Assembly: GCA_031267345.1 (NCBI GenBank)
Contig: JAIRZG010000196.1
Span: 1 to 12,538 of the forward strand
Origin: Zoogloeaceae bacterium
Lineage (GTDB): Bacteria; Pseudomonadota; Gammaproteobacteria; Burkholderiales; Rhodocyclaceae
DNA length: 12,538 bases
Reading direction: 5' to 3'
Numbering within the stretch: the first letter of the stretch is position 1; the number at the start of each line of letters is the position of its first letter. A program made the translations under genes and the position numbers. The notes under the pieces are model-generated. The model made no database searches, was not told the DNA's origin, and saw nothing but the letters and a program-made list of their open reading frames with translations. This document shows, piece after piece, positions 1 through 6,869 of this stretch.

Positions 1-573
1 CATCACGGCTTTTTCTGGAAGGGCGAAAATCCCTGCCTCGTCGGCTATCGCCGCCAGCGCGTCGCCACGCTCATCGCCCACGATCTCAATCTTTTCGCCT
101 ACCACCTGCCACTGGATGCGCATCCCGAACTGGGCAACAACGCCCAATGGGCCAAGGCAATGGGCTGGCGCGTCTGCGGACGCTTCGGGCGGCAGGACAT
201 GGGATTTTGGGGCGAACTGCCGGAACCCTGCCGCCTCGCGGAACTGGCCGCGCGGCTGACCGCCACGCTCAAACGTCCGCCGCTGGTCATCGGCGCGGAG
301 GATCGCCGCGTCCAGCGCATCGCCTGGTGCTCCGGCGGCGCGCAAGGCTACATTGAAGACGCGCTGGCGCTGGCGGAAACGACCGGCATCGACGCCTATC
401 TCTCCGGCGAAATTTCCGAACAAACGCCACATGTGGCGCAGGAAAGCCACATCGCCTACCTGGCCTGTGGTCACCACGCCAGCGAACGTTTCGGCCCCCA
501 GGCGCTCGCCGCCTGGCTGCAAAGCGCCACTGATCTGGATTGCGAATTCATCGACTGCCCGAATCCGGCGTAG
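1..573 (+). CDS. ybgI: Nif3/YbgI-family dinuclear metal-binding protein (5' end missing)
   Basis: The reading frame is open from base 1 to the TAG at 571-573 and gives 190 residues, about three quarters of a usual ~250-residue family member; the start lies outside the window. The fragment begins with the HHGFFWKGE segment, whose His pair are metal ligands in the Nif3 fold. It continues with HLPLDAHPELGNNAQ (metal-ligand Asp at fragment residue 39) and ends with SGEISEQ and GHHASERFG (ligands His158 and Glu162), closing with FIDCPNPA. From memory, E. coli YbgI has nearly the same landmarks and ends FIDIPNPA. The family is often annotated as 'GTP cyclohydrolase 1 type 2', but the true substrate is not settled. 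I see no sign of decay. The next gene is about 220 bases away, so this one probably ends its own transcript. Confidence 0.93.
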   Translation, partial: HHGFFWKGENPCLVGYRRQRVATLIAHDLNLFAYHLPLDAHPELGNNAQWAKAMGWRVCGRFGRQDMGFWGELPEPCRLAELAARLTATLKRPPLVIGAEDRRVQRIAWCSGGAQGYIEDALALAETTGIDAYLSGEISEQTPHVAQESHIAYLACGHHASERFGPQALAAWLQSATDLDCEFIDCPNPA

Positions 574-702
574 GCGTTGAAAACGGCCAACGCCGCATCC
601 ACAACCGGGAAATCCCGAACCGCGCCTCTTTTGTCTGCCGGAGTCCGCGCGAATTCCCGCCGGACAGGGAGGGTGTCGGTAAAGAATGAAGCCGCCGATT
701 TG

Positions 703-746
703 CTCCACTTTCGCTTCATATTCACTTCACATTCCCTTCACCGACA
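703..746 (+). promoter_or_regulatory. Four 11-base direct repeats, likely response-regulator binding site
   Basis: Four copies of a CTTCA-N6 unit follow one another at exact 11-base steps, starting at 703 (CTCCA variant), 714, 725 and 736 (CTTCA). An 11-base period puts each half-site on the same helix face, the arrangement used by OmpR/PhoB/PmrA-class response regulators. A TAGCAT at 752-757 (4 of 6 matches to the sigma70 -10) lies just downstream, with no good -35 upstream, so the repeats sit where an activator would stand in for the -35. The repeats are seen directly; the factor and the role are inferred. The likely target is the DUF4153 gene whose ATG is at 793. Confidence 0.45.
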
Positions 747-792
747 ACGGTTAGCATTCGTCCCATCGCCTCAAACTGCGGAGCCGCCCATC

Positions 793-2694
793 ATGCGCCC
801 AATCGAAGACACCCCGCCCGATACGCCGACACTGCTGTCCGCCACCCAGGAAATCAGTGCTTTCTTCATTTATTTTGCTGTCGGGCTGGTTCAGGGATTG
901 CTGCTGGCCGCCCTGAACAAAAATTCAGCGGCAGCGCATCCTGTCCTGTTTTTCTCGCTCTTCATGGTCGCCGTCCTGATCCCGCTGGCGTTTTATTGCA
1001 GTCAGGCCGCCCATTTGCGTCGCCGCCTCTGGATACTGGGTCTGACGACGGCGATTATCCTCGCCGTCGGTATTCATCAGGGCGCGACGGTGCGCGAAAT
1101 CTCCCGCTCGGGAAGCCAGGTTTATGGCGATTGCTTCCTGTTGAGTTTTATTCTCGCGCTGGCTGTTTTCGTCGGTATCCCTGCGGTTGCCGTCAGCGCC
1201 ACAACATGGGAAGCGCGATACCAGCGATGGGTCGCCGCCGCGCTGCAAACTTTTGGCGCGCTGGCGCAGGCCGGATTGATATTGGGACTCTGCTGGATGG
1301 TCATTGCAAGTTCGGCCAGTCTGTTCGTGCTCGTGGGTGCGGAATGGCTGAATGAACTGGTGTTCAAGCGGGAGGTCGCCATTATCGCCAGCAGCCTCAT
1401 TTTTGCGCTTGCCGTCGCGCGCGACCGGCGCGATGACTCAATGATGCACACGATTTTTACTCGCTTCATGCAGCTTTGCGGCTGGATTTACCCGATTATC
1501 GCCGCAGTCGGCATCCTGTTTGTCGCCTCCTGGGTTACGGGCATCGGGGCGCTGCTGAAAACGCACCGGGCGGTGACCATTCTGCTCTGGTTCATCGCGT
1601 TGCTGATTTTTTTCTTCAATCTCCACTGCCGCTGCGGCACGGAAGAACGGAACGAGAAGTGGCTGCGCGTTCTCACCGCCCTCTGCTGGCTTGCCGCCAT
1701 TCCCATGCTCCTCGTCGCCCTCTACGGTCTTGGCGTCCGCATTGAAGCGCATGGCTTCACGCCGATACGCGTCTGGGGTCTGTTTACCACTGGCGTCATC
1801 GCCATTTTTGTTTTGGGCTATGCCGCGCATTCGGCGCGCGAGTTGCTGCGGCCATGCCCACGCGGGAAAACACTCCTTTCCGGAACCCATCTCGTCGCAA
1901 CGATCGCCCTTGTCGTTGGCATTTTGCTGATGCTCTCCGGCATTGCCGACCCGCGCCGGATCAGCGTCTCCAGCCAATTGCGTCAACTGCAACTACAGAG
2001 GGGAGAAGCAATTGAGGATGACCATTTCACAGCAAGCGTGATCGACTTTTCAGAAAACGTGATCGACTTTCTTCAAGAGAAAGGTGGTATTTACGGAGAA
2101 AACGCGCTACGCGAACTGGCGACGCGAAGCGGAAATCCAACGGATAATCTGGTTGCGCAGTACGCGCGATCTGCGCTTGACGGGAAACGCGCCCACAGAA
2201 TCCGGAATGATCTCCAGCAGCAATCTGTCTCCGACGTATTGCGCTCGCTGCAAGTCTTCCCCGGCGCGGAAGCGCCGCCCCCCGGACTTGTCGAGTTTTT
2301 CGCCGAATACCCTCACGTACTGCCCGATGATTGCCGCGTTCCGCAGGGCGCGGAACCAATCTGCATTATCTGGAAAGTCCGCTTTGAGAAAAACGAGGTG
2401 GAAAGCTATGTTCCGCTTACAAAACATAGTTACGCCAAGCCTTTCCGCTATAGCGATAGCTCTGACTACAGTCATTCAGGAACCGTCTGGCAGGAAACCG
2501 GCAAGGGATATTGGGAGCGCGCCGGGCGGCTTGCGTCCGGTTGCGTCACCGCGCCGGAAGCCCTGTTCGCGGCTGTCCTGGCAAATTCCGTTCAGTTTGC
2601 GCCTCCGCAAAACCCCCGCTCCGACATTCTCGCAAACGGCATCCGAATCACCCCGCCCTCGCCTGCCATCGATTGCCCCCTTTCCACCCCCTGA
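793..2694 (+). CDS. DUF4153 family multi-pass membrane protein
   Basis: A 633-residue protein. I chose ATG 793 because GGAG at 780-783 lies nine bases upstream and the protein then begins with a short hydrophilic stretch followed at once by a membrane helix. The frame can be extended back to TTG 577, but that would place the regulatory repeats inside the gene. Roughly residues 20-400 form about ten to twelve hydrophobic segments; residues ~410-633 are soluble and probably form one domain. The segment LYGLGVRIEAHGFTPIRVW and the later DPRRISVSSQLRQL resemble conserved stretches of DUF4153 proteins, which is the basis for the family call. Function is unknown; the family is often described only as inner-membrane proteins. 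The soluble tail has several Cys residues and could lie in the periplasm. The gene stands alone, with over 200 bases on each side. Confidence 0.72.
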   Translation: MRPIEDTPPDTPTLLSATQEISAFFIYFAVGLVQGLLLAALNKNSAAAHPVLFFSLFMVAVLIPLAFYCSQAAHLRRRLWILGLTTAIILAVGIHQGATVREISRSGSQVYGDCFLLSFILALAVFVGIPAVAVSATTWEARYQRWVAAALQTFGALAQAGLILGLCWMVIASSASLFVLVGAEWLNELVFKREVAIIASSLIFALAVARDRRDDSMMHTIFTRFMQLCGWIYPIIAAVGILFVASWVTGIGALLKTHRAVTILLWFIALLIFFFNLHCRCGTEERNEKWLRVLTALCWLAAIPMLLVALYGLGVRIEAHGFTPIRVWGLFTTGVIAIFVLGYAAHSARELLRPCPRGKTLLSGTHLVATIALVVGILLMLSGIADPRRISVSSQLRQLQLQRGEAIEDDHFTASVIDFSENVIDFLQEKGGIYGENALRELATRSGNPTDNLVAQYARSALDGKRAHRIRNDLQQQSVSDVLRSLQVFPGAEAPPPGLVEFFAEYPHVLPDDCRVPQGAEPICIIWKVRFEKNEVESYVPLTKHSYAKPFRYSDSSDYSHSGTVWQETGKGYWERAGRLASGCVTAPEALFAAVLANSVQFAPPQNPRSDILANGIRITPPSPAIDCPLSTP

Positions 2695-2905
2695 CACCCG
2701 TTCAGCATCCAGGCGCAGTCGGGCGAATTCATAACCCTGCAAAACGCGACAGAATCATTTTCCACGCGAATCGGCTTCCGGCGCGAATACCCCGCCGCCG
2801 CCGAAACAGAACCACCGCGCCGTCCGCATTCGACAGGGCAGTAATGCCACGCGGATTTTGCCGCCAACATGATTCTTCACTGTTCATGACTGGCGCTCTG
2901 TCGTG

Positions 2906-2911
2906 TAGAAT
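2906..2911 (+). promoter_or_regulatory. Candidate -10 box for pyrD, implying a very short leader
   Basis: TAGAAT (5 of 6 matches to TATAAT) lies 11 bases before the pyrD ATG at 2923. A weak -35 (TTCATG, 2884-2889) sits 16 bases upstream. If this box is used, transcription would start about 2917-2919 and the mRNA would have almost no leader, which agrees with the absence of a Shine-Dalgarno match before the ATG. This is inference from one hexamer. Confidence 0.33.
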
Positions 2912-2922
2912 CCCGCCCCATC

Positions 2923-3978
2923 ATGATCTACACGTTCCTGCGTCGCGCCCTGTTTCTTCTGGATGCCGAGAAAGCCCATAACCTGGGGCTGACGGGTCTT
3001 TCCTTTCTGCGCGCCTGTGGTCTGTCCGGACTGCTGGCGCAGGCGCGCGTGGCGGATCCGGCAAACGTCATGGGCATAACCTTCCCCAACCGCGTCGGAC
3101 TGGCGGCGGGACTGGACAAGAACGGGGCGCATGTCGACGCGCTGGCGGCGCTAGGGTTCGGACATATCGAGGTGGGCACGGTGACGCCGCGTCCGCAACC
3201 GGGGAATCCCAAACCGCGCCTGTTCCGGCTGCCGGAAGCGCAGGCCATCATCAATCGCATGGGGTTCAACAACAAGGGCGTCGAGGCGCTGGTCGCCAAT
3301 CTCAAGGATTCGGATTTCGCGCGCGGGATCGGCAAAAACGGCGGCGTCGTCGGCGTCAATATCGGTAAGAACGCCGATACGCCACTGGAAAAAGCGGCGG
3401 AAGATTACCTGTTCTGTCTGGAAAAGGCCTATGCCGTCGCCCATTATGTCACCCTCAACATTTCCAGTCCGAACACCCAAAACCTGCGCGAACTGCAAAA
3501 GGAAGCGGCGCTGGATGATCTGCTCCGGCAACTCAAGGCGGCGCAGACGCGGCTTGCCGACCAGCATGGGCGTTACGTGCCGCTGGCCTTGAAGATTGCG
3601 CCGGACATGGAGGACGCGACCCTCACCGACATCGCGGACGCCGTGCGGCGGCATCGCGTGGACGCGGTAATCGCCGCCAACACCACCGTCGCGCGCGCGG
3701 GCGTGGAAAAGTTGCGTCACGGCGACGAGACGGGCGGGCTTTCCGGCGCGCCGGAGTTTCGGCTTGCCACCACGGTATTGGGCAAGCTGGCGCACGCCTT
3801 GCAAAATGAAATTCCCCTCATCGGCGTAGGCGGCATCCTGAAAGGCGAGGACGCGCGCGCGAAAATGGCGGCGGGCGCAAGTCTGGTGCAACTCTTTACC
3901 GGCTTCATTTATCGCGGCCCGACGCTGATTCACGAAGTCGCCGCCGCCGTGCAGACCGCCAAACGGTCAACTTCCTGA
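2923..3978 (+). CDS. pyrD: Dihydroorotate dehydrogenase (quinone), class 2
   Basis: A 351-residue enzyme of pyrimidine synthesis that oxidises dihydroorotate to orotate and passes electrons through FMN to membrane quinone. The N-terminal ~40 residues (MIYTFLRRALFLLD...) form the helical membrane and quinone-access element that marks class 2. FMN and substrate landmarks are in order: AAGLDKNG (Lys66), GTVTPRPQPGNPKPR (86-99), NRMGFNN (111-117), VNIGKN (145-150), NISSPNT with the class 2 catalytic Ser182, LKIAPD (Lys224), NTT (253-255), GGLSG (271-275), GVGGI (301-305) and LVQLFTGFIYRGP (321-333). Length fits the family, slightly longer than the E. coli protein. No clear Shine-Dalgarno site precedes the ATG. 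Only 24 bases separate its stop from rsxA, so it probably shares a transcript with the electron-transfer operon. Confidence 0.97.
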   Translation: MIYTFLRRALFLLDAEKAHNLGLTGLSFLRACGLSGLLAQARVADPANVMGITFPNRVGLAAGLDKNGAHVDALAALGFGHIEVGTVTPRPQPGNPKPRLFRLPEAQAIINRMGFNNKGVEALVANLKDSDFARGIGKNGGVVGVNIGKNADTPLEKAAEDYLFCLEKAYAVAHYVTLNISSPNTQNLRELQKEAALDDLLRQLKAAQTRLADQHGRYVPLALKIAPDMEDATLTDIADAVRRHRVDAVIAANTTVARAGVEKLRHGDETGGLSGAPEFRLATTVLGKLAHALQNEIPLIGVGGILKGEDARAKMAAGASLVQLFTGFIYRGPTLIHEVAAAVQTAKRSTS

Positions 3979-4002
3979 CCTTTATCCGGACATTTTATCC
4001 GC

Positions 4003-4581
4003 ATGACTTCCTATCTTTTTCTGCTCATTGGCGCGGTGCTGGTCAATAACGTGGTGCTGGTGCGGATACTGGGGCTGTGTCCGTTCATGGGCGTTTCCAA
4101 AAAGCTGGAAACGGCTTACGGCATGGGCGCGGCGACCACCTTTGTGCTGACGCTGACGACTGGCGCGAGCTTCATTATCGACCACTATCTGCTCATCCCC
4201 GCCGGACTGGAATACCTGCGGACGATCTCTTTCATCGTCACCATCGCCGCCATTGTGCAATTGACGGAAATGGTCATCGCCAAAACCTCGCCCTTGTTAC
4301 AGCAGGTGTTGGGGATTTACCTGCCGCTGATTACCACCAATTGCGCGGTGCTGGGCGTACCGCTCATCAACATTTCGCATCGCTACGGCTTTCTCGAATC
4401 GCTCATTTTCGGCGCGGGCAGCGCCATCGGTTTTTCGCTGGTGCTGGTGCTGTTCGCCGGCATCCGCGAACGGGTGGATACGGCGGATGTGCCGCAACCT
4501 TTCAAGGGCGTGGCGATCGCCATGATCACGGCAGGGCTGATGAGCCTGGCTTTCATGGGCTTTGCCGGACTGGATCGCTGA
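4003..4581 (+). CDS. rsxA: Rnf/Rsx electron transport complex membrane subunit A
   Basis: A 192-residue integral membrane protein with about six hydrophobic segments, collinear with E. coli RsxA (193 residues). RsxA and RsxE are related and pair in the membrane around a [2Fe-2S] cluster that carries electrons across the complex. The cluster cysteines are visible as Cys26 in LGLCPFMGVSKK and Cys114 in ITTNCAVLG. The C-terminus AGLMSLAFMGFAGL is typical. The gene follows pyrD by 24 bases and is only three bases ahead of rsxB, so it is almost certainly co-transcribed and translationally linked with rsxB. The same genes are called rnfA when the complex is discussed as an ion-pumping NADH:ferredoxin oxidoreductase; in E. 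coli the complex keeps the SoxR sensor reduced. Confidence 0.97.
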   Translation: MTSYLFLLIGAVLVNNVVLVRILGLCPFMGVSKKLETAYGMGAATTFVLTLTTGASFIIDHYLLIPAGLEYLRTISFIVTIAAIVQLTEMVIAKTSPLLQQVLGIYLPLITTNCAVLGVPLINISHRYGFLESLIFGAGSAIGFSLVLVLFAGIRERVDTADVPQPFKGVAIAMITAGLMSLAFMGFAGLDR

Positions 4582-4584
4582 CGC

Positions 4585-5172
4585 ATGGACATCCTGACCG
4601 CCATTGCCGTCATGGCGCTGGGCGCGCTGCTTCTGGGCGCGGCGCTTGGTTACGCCGCCATTCGCTTCAAAGTCGAAGGCAATCCCGTCACGGACAAGAT
4701 CAACGCCATCCTGCCGCAAACCCAGTGCGGACAATGCGGCTTTCCCGGCTGCAAGCCCTATGCGGAAGCCATCGCCAGCGGCGCGGCGGAAATCAATCTT
4801 TGTACGCCTGGCGGCGACGAAGGAGCGCGTAAGCTCGCCGAACTGCTGGGGCGCGATTACGTGCCGCTGGCGTGCGAAGTCGAAACCGAAAAAAAGCGTG
4901 TGGTCGCGGTTATCGTCGAAGATCGCTGCATCGGCTGCACCCTGTGCATCCAGGCTTGTCCGGTCGACGCCATTGTCGGCGCGGCGCGGCAGATGCACAC
5001 AGTGGTGGAATCCTTGTGCACCGGCTGCGAGCTGTGCCTCAAACCCTGTCCGGTCGAATGTATCGACCTGCGCGCGCTGCCGGAAACGCCGGAAACCTGG
5101 CGTTGGCCGGAGATCAGAAGACCGGGGATAGAGGACAGAAGACAGTGCGTGGAAGAGATGGCGGCATGTTGA
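4585..5172 (+). CDS. rsxB: Rnf/Rsx electron transport complex iron-sulfur subunit B
   Basis: A 195-residue subunit. Residues ~4-26 form one N-terminal membrane anchor. A [4Fe-4S] domain follows with Cys48, Cys51, Cys56 and Cys73 (QTQCGQCGFPGC and NLCTPGG), then a double ferredoxin module with Cys115, 118, 121, 125 and Cys145, 148, 151, 155. These clusters take or give electrons to soluble ferredoxin. The tail is unusual: after LPETPETWRW, where I expect family similarity to fade, bases 5111-5145 copy the GACAGAAGACAGAGG-type repeat seen at 9275 and encode roughly IRRPGIEDRRQ. The stop overlaps rsxC by seven bases. All 12 cysteine ligands are intact, so the altered tail should not remove the clusters. 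Confidence 0.96.
   Translation: MDILTAIAVMALGALLLGAALGYAAIRFKVEGNPVTDKINAILPQTQCGQCGFPGCKPYAEAIASGAAEINLCTPGGDEGARKLAELLGRDYVPLACEVETEKKRVVAVIVEDRCIGCTLCIQACPVDAIVGAARQMHTVVESLCTGCELCLKPCPVECIDLRALPETPETWRWPEIRRPGIEDRRQCVEEMAAC
5111..5145 (+). repeat. GACAGAAGACAGAGG-type repeat fragment inside the 3' end of rsxB
   Basis: Bases 5111-5122 read AGATCAGAAGAC and bases 5130-5145 read AGAGGACAGAAGACAG, interrupted by seven bases (CGGGGAT). Without that insert, the two blocks match bases 9274-9301 in the left arm of the large inverted repeat after rsxE. No opposite arm is visible nearby, so this is a lone, slightly degenerate arm. It is in frame and supplies the last residues of RsxB before the rsxC start. 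Confidence 0.7.
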
Positions 5173-6674
5173 GAACCCTGTTTCCCTTCCCCGGCGGCGT
5201 CAAGCCGGAGCCGCACAAGGAGGCTTCGGCGAAAGCGCCCATTGCGTCCGCGCCCTTGCCGGAGCGTCTGGTGCTGCCTTTGCGGCAAAGCGCCGGCGTC
5301 GCGCCGCTGCCTGTAGTTCGTGTGGGCGATCGGGTGAAAAAAGGCCAGGTCATCGCGGCGGCGGAGCAGTGGGTTTCCGCCAGCCTGCACGCGCCGACAT
5401 CCGGCAAGGTGGCGGACATCGGCCATTATCCGCTGGCGCATCCCTCCGGCCTTGCCGCGCCCGCCATCGTCATTGAGGCGGACGGACGGGATGAATGGCG
5501 GGAACGGCAACCGCTGGACTGGCAAAAGCTCGCGCCGCAGGCCGTGCGACAGTATTTACAGCAAAGCGGCGTGGTGGGTCTGGGCGGCGCGGTCTTTCCC
5601 AGTCACGTCAAACTGGACGCCAACGCGCAGATAGAAGAACTGATCATCAACGGCGCGGAATGCGAACCCTACATCACCTGCGATGATCGGCTGATGCGCG
5701 AATGCGCCGCCGAAATCGTTTCCGGCGCCGCCCTGCTGCGCGATCTCACGGGCGCGCGACAAACCTTGTTCGCCATTGAAAACAACAAACCGGAAGCCAT
5801 CCGCGCCCTGCGCGGCGCGATCAGCGAACAGCATGAAGATTTTATTGTCATCACCCTGCCCACCCGTTATCCGGCGGGCAGTCTGCGCCAACTGGTTTAC
5901 GCCCTGACCGGCAAACACGCGCCGTTCAACGTGCTGCCCACCGCGCTGGGCGTGCAATGCTTCAACGTCGCCACCGTGCAGAGCGTCTGGCGGGCGGTGG
6001 CGCACGGCGAACCGGTCGTGCGGCGCGTGGTCACGGTGAGCGGCAATGTGCGCGCGCCGAAAAACTGGGAAGCGCCCATCGGCATGAGCATGGACGCGCT
6101 GTTGCAGCTTTCCGAACCGCTTTCCGACACCGATGGCCTGATCGTCGGCGGCCCGATGATGGGGCTTTCCCTGCCGCTGACCGACGCGCCGATTACCAAG
6201 GGCAGCAATTGCCTGATTGCCCGTTCGCCCCGGCTTTTCCCGCCGCGCCCGCCGGAATCGCCCTGCATCCGCTGCACTGCCTGCGCCCAGGCGTGTCCGC
6301 AGGGTTTGCAGCCGTTTGAACTCTACTGGTGGAGCCGCGCCCGCGACTTTGCCAAGGCGGCGGACTACGCGCTGGCCGAGTGCGTCGAATGCGGCTGCTG
6401 CGCCTATGTCTGTCCGGCGTCCATTCCGCTGGTGCATTATTTCCGCTTCGCCAAAGGCGAACTCGCCGCCGCCGCCAGAGAACAAAAAATGGCCGACAGC
6501 GCCAGGTCCCGCTTTGAATTCCGCCAGTTCCGCGCCGAACGGGAAAAGGCGGAAAAAGCCGAAAAATTGGCCAAGGCCGCTGCGGCGCAGGCGGCGAAAC
6601 AGGCTGAAACAGCAACGACGCCCCTTGCGACGACGCAAGACGCGACAATGAAATCCGACCCCGATCACGCCTGA
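5166..6674 (+). CDS. rsxC: Rnf/Rsx electron transport complex NADH-side subunit C
   Basis: A 502-residue peripheral subunit that binds NADH and FMN and carries two [4Fe-4S] clusters. I start it at ATG 5166, overlapping rsxB by seven bases, because the protein then begins MLRTLFPFPGGVKPEPHK, as family members do; the frame is open further back but only in the rsxB shadow. Key regions are the nucleotide/flavin site GLGGAVFPSHVK (138-149) and NGAECEPYI (162-170), GGPMMG (328-333), and the cluster motifs Cys367-370-373-377 and Cys406-409-412-416. The last ~65 residues are rich in Ala, Lys and Glu and probably form a basic helix. E. coli RsxC has a far longer repetitive tail (740 residues in all), so this is the short form. 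A 54-residue ORF follows, then rsxD. Confidence 0.96.
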   Translation: MLRTLFPFPGGVKPEPHKEASAKAPIASAPLPERLVLPLRQSAGVAPLPVVRVGDRVKKGQVIAAAEQWVSASLHAPTSGKVADIGHYPLAHPSGLAAPAIVIEADGRDEWRERQPLDWQKLAPQAVRQYLQQSGVVGLGGAVFPSHVKLDANAQIEELIINGAECEPYITCDDRLMRECAAEIVSGAALLRDLTGARQTLFAIENNKPEAIRALRGAISEQHEDFIVITLPTRYPAGSLRQLVYALTGKHAPFNVLPTALGVQCFNVATVQSVWRAVAHGEPVVRRVVTVSGNVRAPKNWEAPIGMSMDALLQLSEPLSDTDGLIVGGPMMGLSLPLTDAPITKGSNCLIARSPRLFPPRPPESPCIRCTACAQACPQGLQPFELYWWSRARDFAKAADYALAECVECGCCAYVCPASIPLVHYFRFAKGELAAAAREQKMADSARSRFEFRQFRAEREKAEKAEKLAKAAAAQAAKQAETATTPLATTQDATMKSDPDHA

Positions 6675-6675
6675 A

Positions 6676-6682
6676 AAGGAGG
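6676..6682 (+). promoter_or_regulatory. Strong Shine-Dalgarno site AAGGAGG before a 54-residue ORF
   Basis: AAGGAGG follows the rsxC stop codon (6672-6674) directly and lies four bases before ATG 6687. It is one of the best Shine-Dalgarno matches in the window; most rsx genes here have weak ones. It is too far from the rsxD ATG at 6870 to serve that gene, so it supports translation of the small ORF. The four-base spacing is a little short but workable. Confidence 0.6.
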
Positions 6683-6686
6683 CCCC

Positions 6687-6851
6687 ATGCGACTTTCCGC
6701 CACCATTGACGACAAACCGCATGGTTCAGGTTGCGGATGGATGGACATGAGCCTGCCCGCATCCACGCGCAGGACGCCTGGCGCCCGCTTGCAGACACAG
6801 GACAAACGCCTCAAAGCCCTGGCGGAACGATTCAAGGCGGCTTTTTCATAA
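6687..6851 (+). CDS. Small unrecognised ORF (54 residues) between rsxC and rsxD
   Basis: ATG 6687 to TAA 6849-6851 encodes 54 residues that I do not recognise. It sits in the only sizeable gap of the rsx operon (195 bases between rsxC and rsxD) and fills it almost completely. The N-terminal half has HGSGCGWMDMSLP around a single Cys16; the C-terminal half (about 36-54, QDKRLKALAERFKAAF) is basic and would make an amphipathic helix. There is no signal peptide or membrane segment. The AAGGAGG site at 6676-6682 argues for translation. Other Rnf operons that I know of (E. coli) have no gene here, so it could be a lineage-specific accessory or assembly protein, a regulator of downstream translation, or a chance frame. 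Being in the same frame as rsxC, it might also be a detached RsxC tail, though I see no similarity. Confidence 0.55.
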   Translation: MRLSATIDDKPHGSGCGWMDMSLPASTRRTPGARLQTQDKRLKALAERFKAAFS

Positions 6852-6869
6852 AATTTCCATGGATTTTCG

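Noticed and set aside
577..792. In-frame extension of the DUF4153 protein back to TTG 577
   Set aside because: The extra 72 residues are low in membrane or domain features, would cover the 11-base repeats and promoter-like region, and ATG 793 has its own GGAG at good spacing.
5556..6722. Long minus-strand open frame (388 residues) opposite rsxC
   Set aside because: It is a shadow of a high-GC gene: rich in Gly, Arg, His and Ala, no family resemblance, and rsxC on the other strand has all expected motifs.
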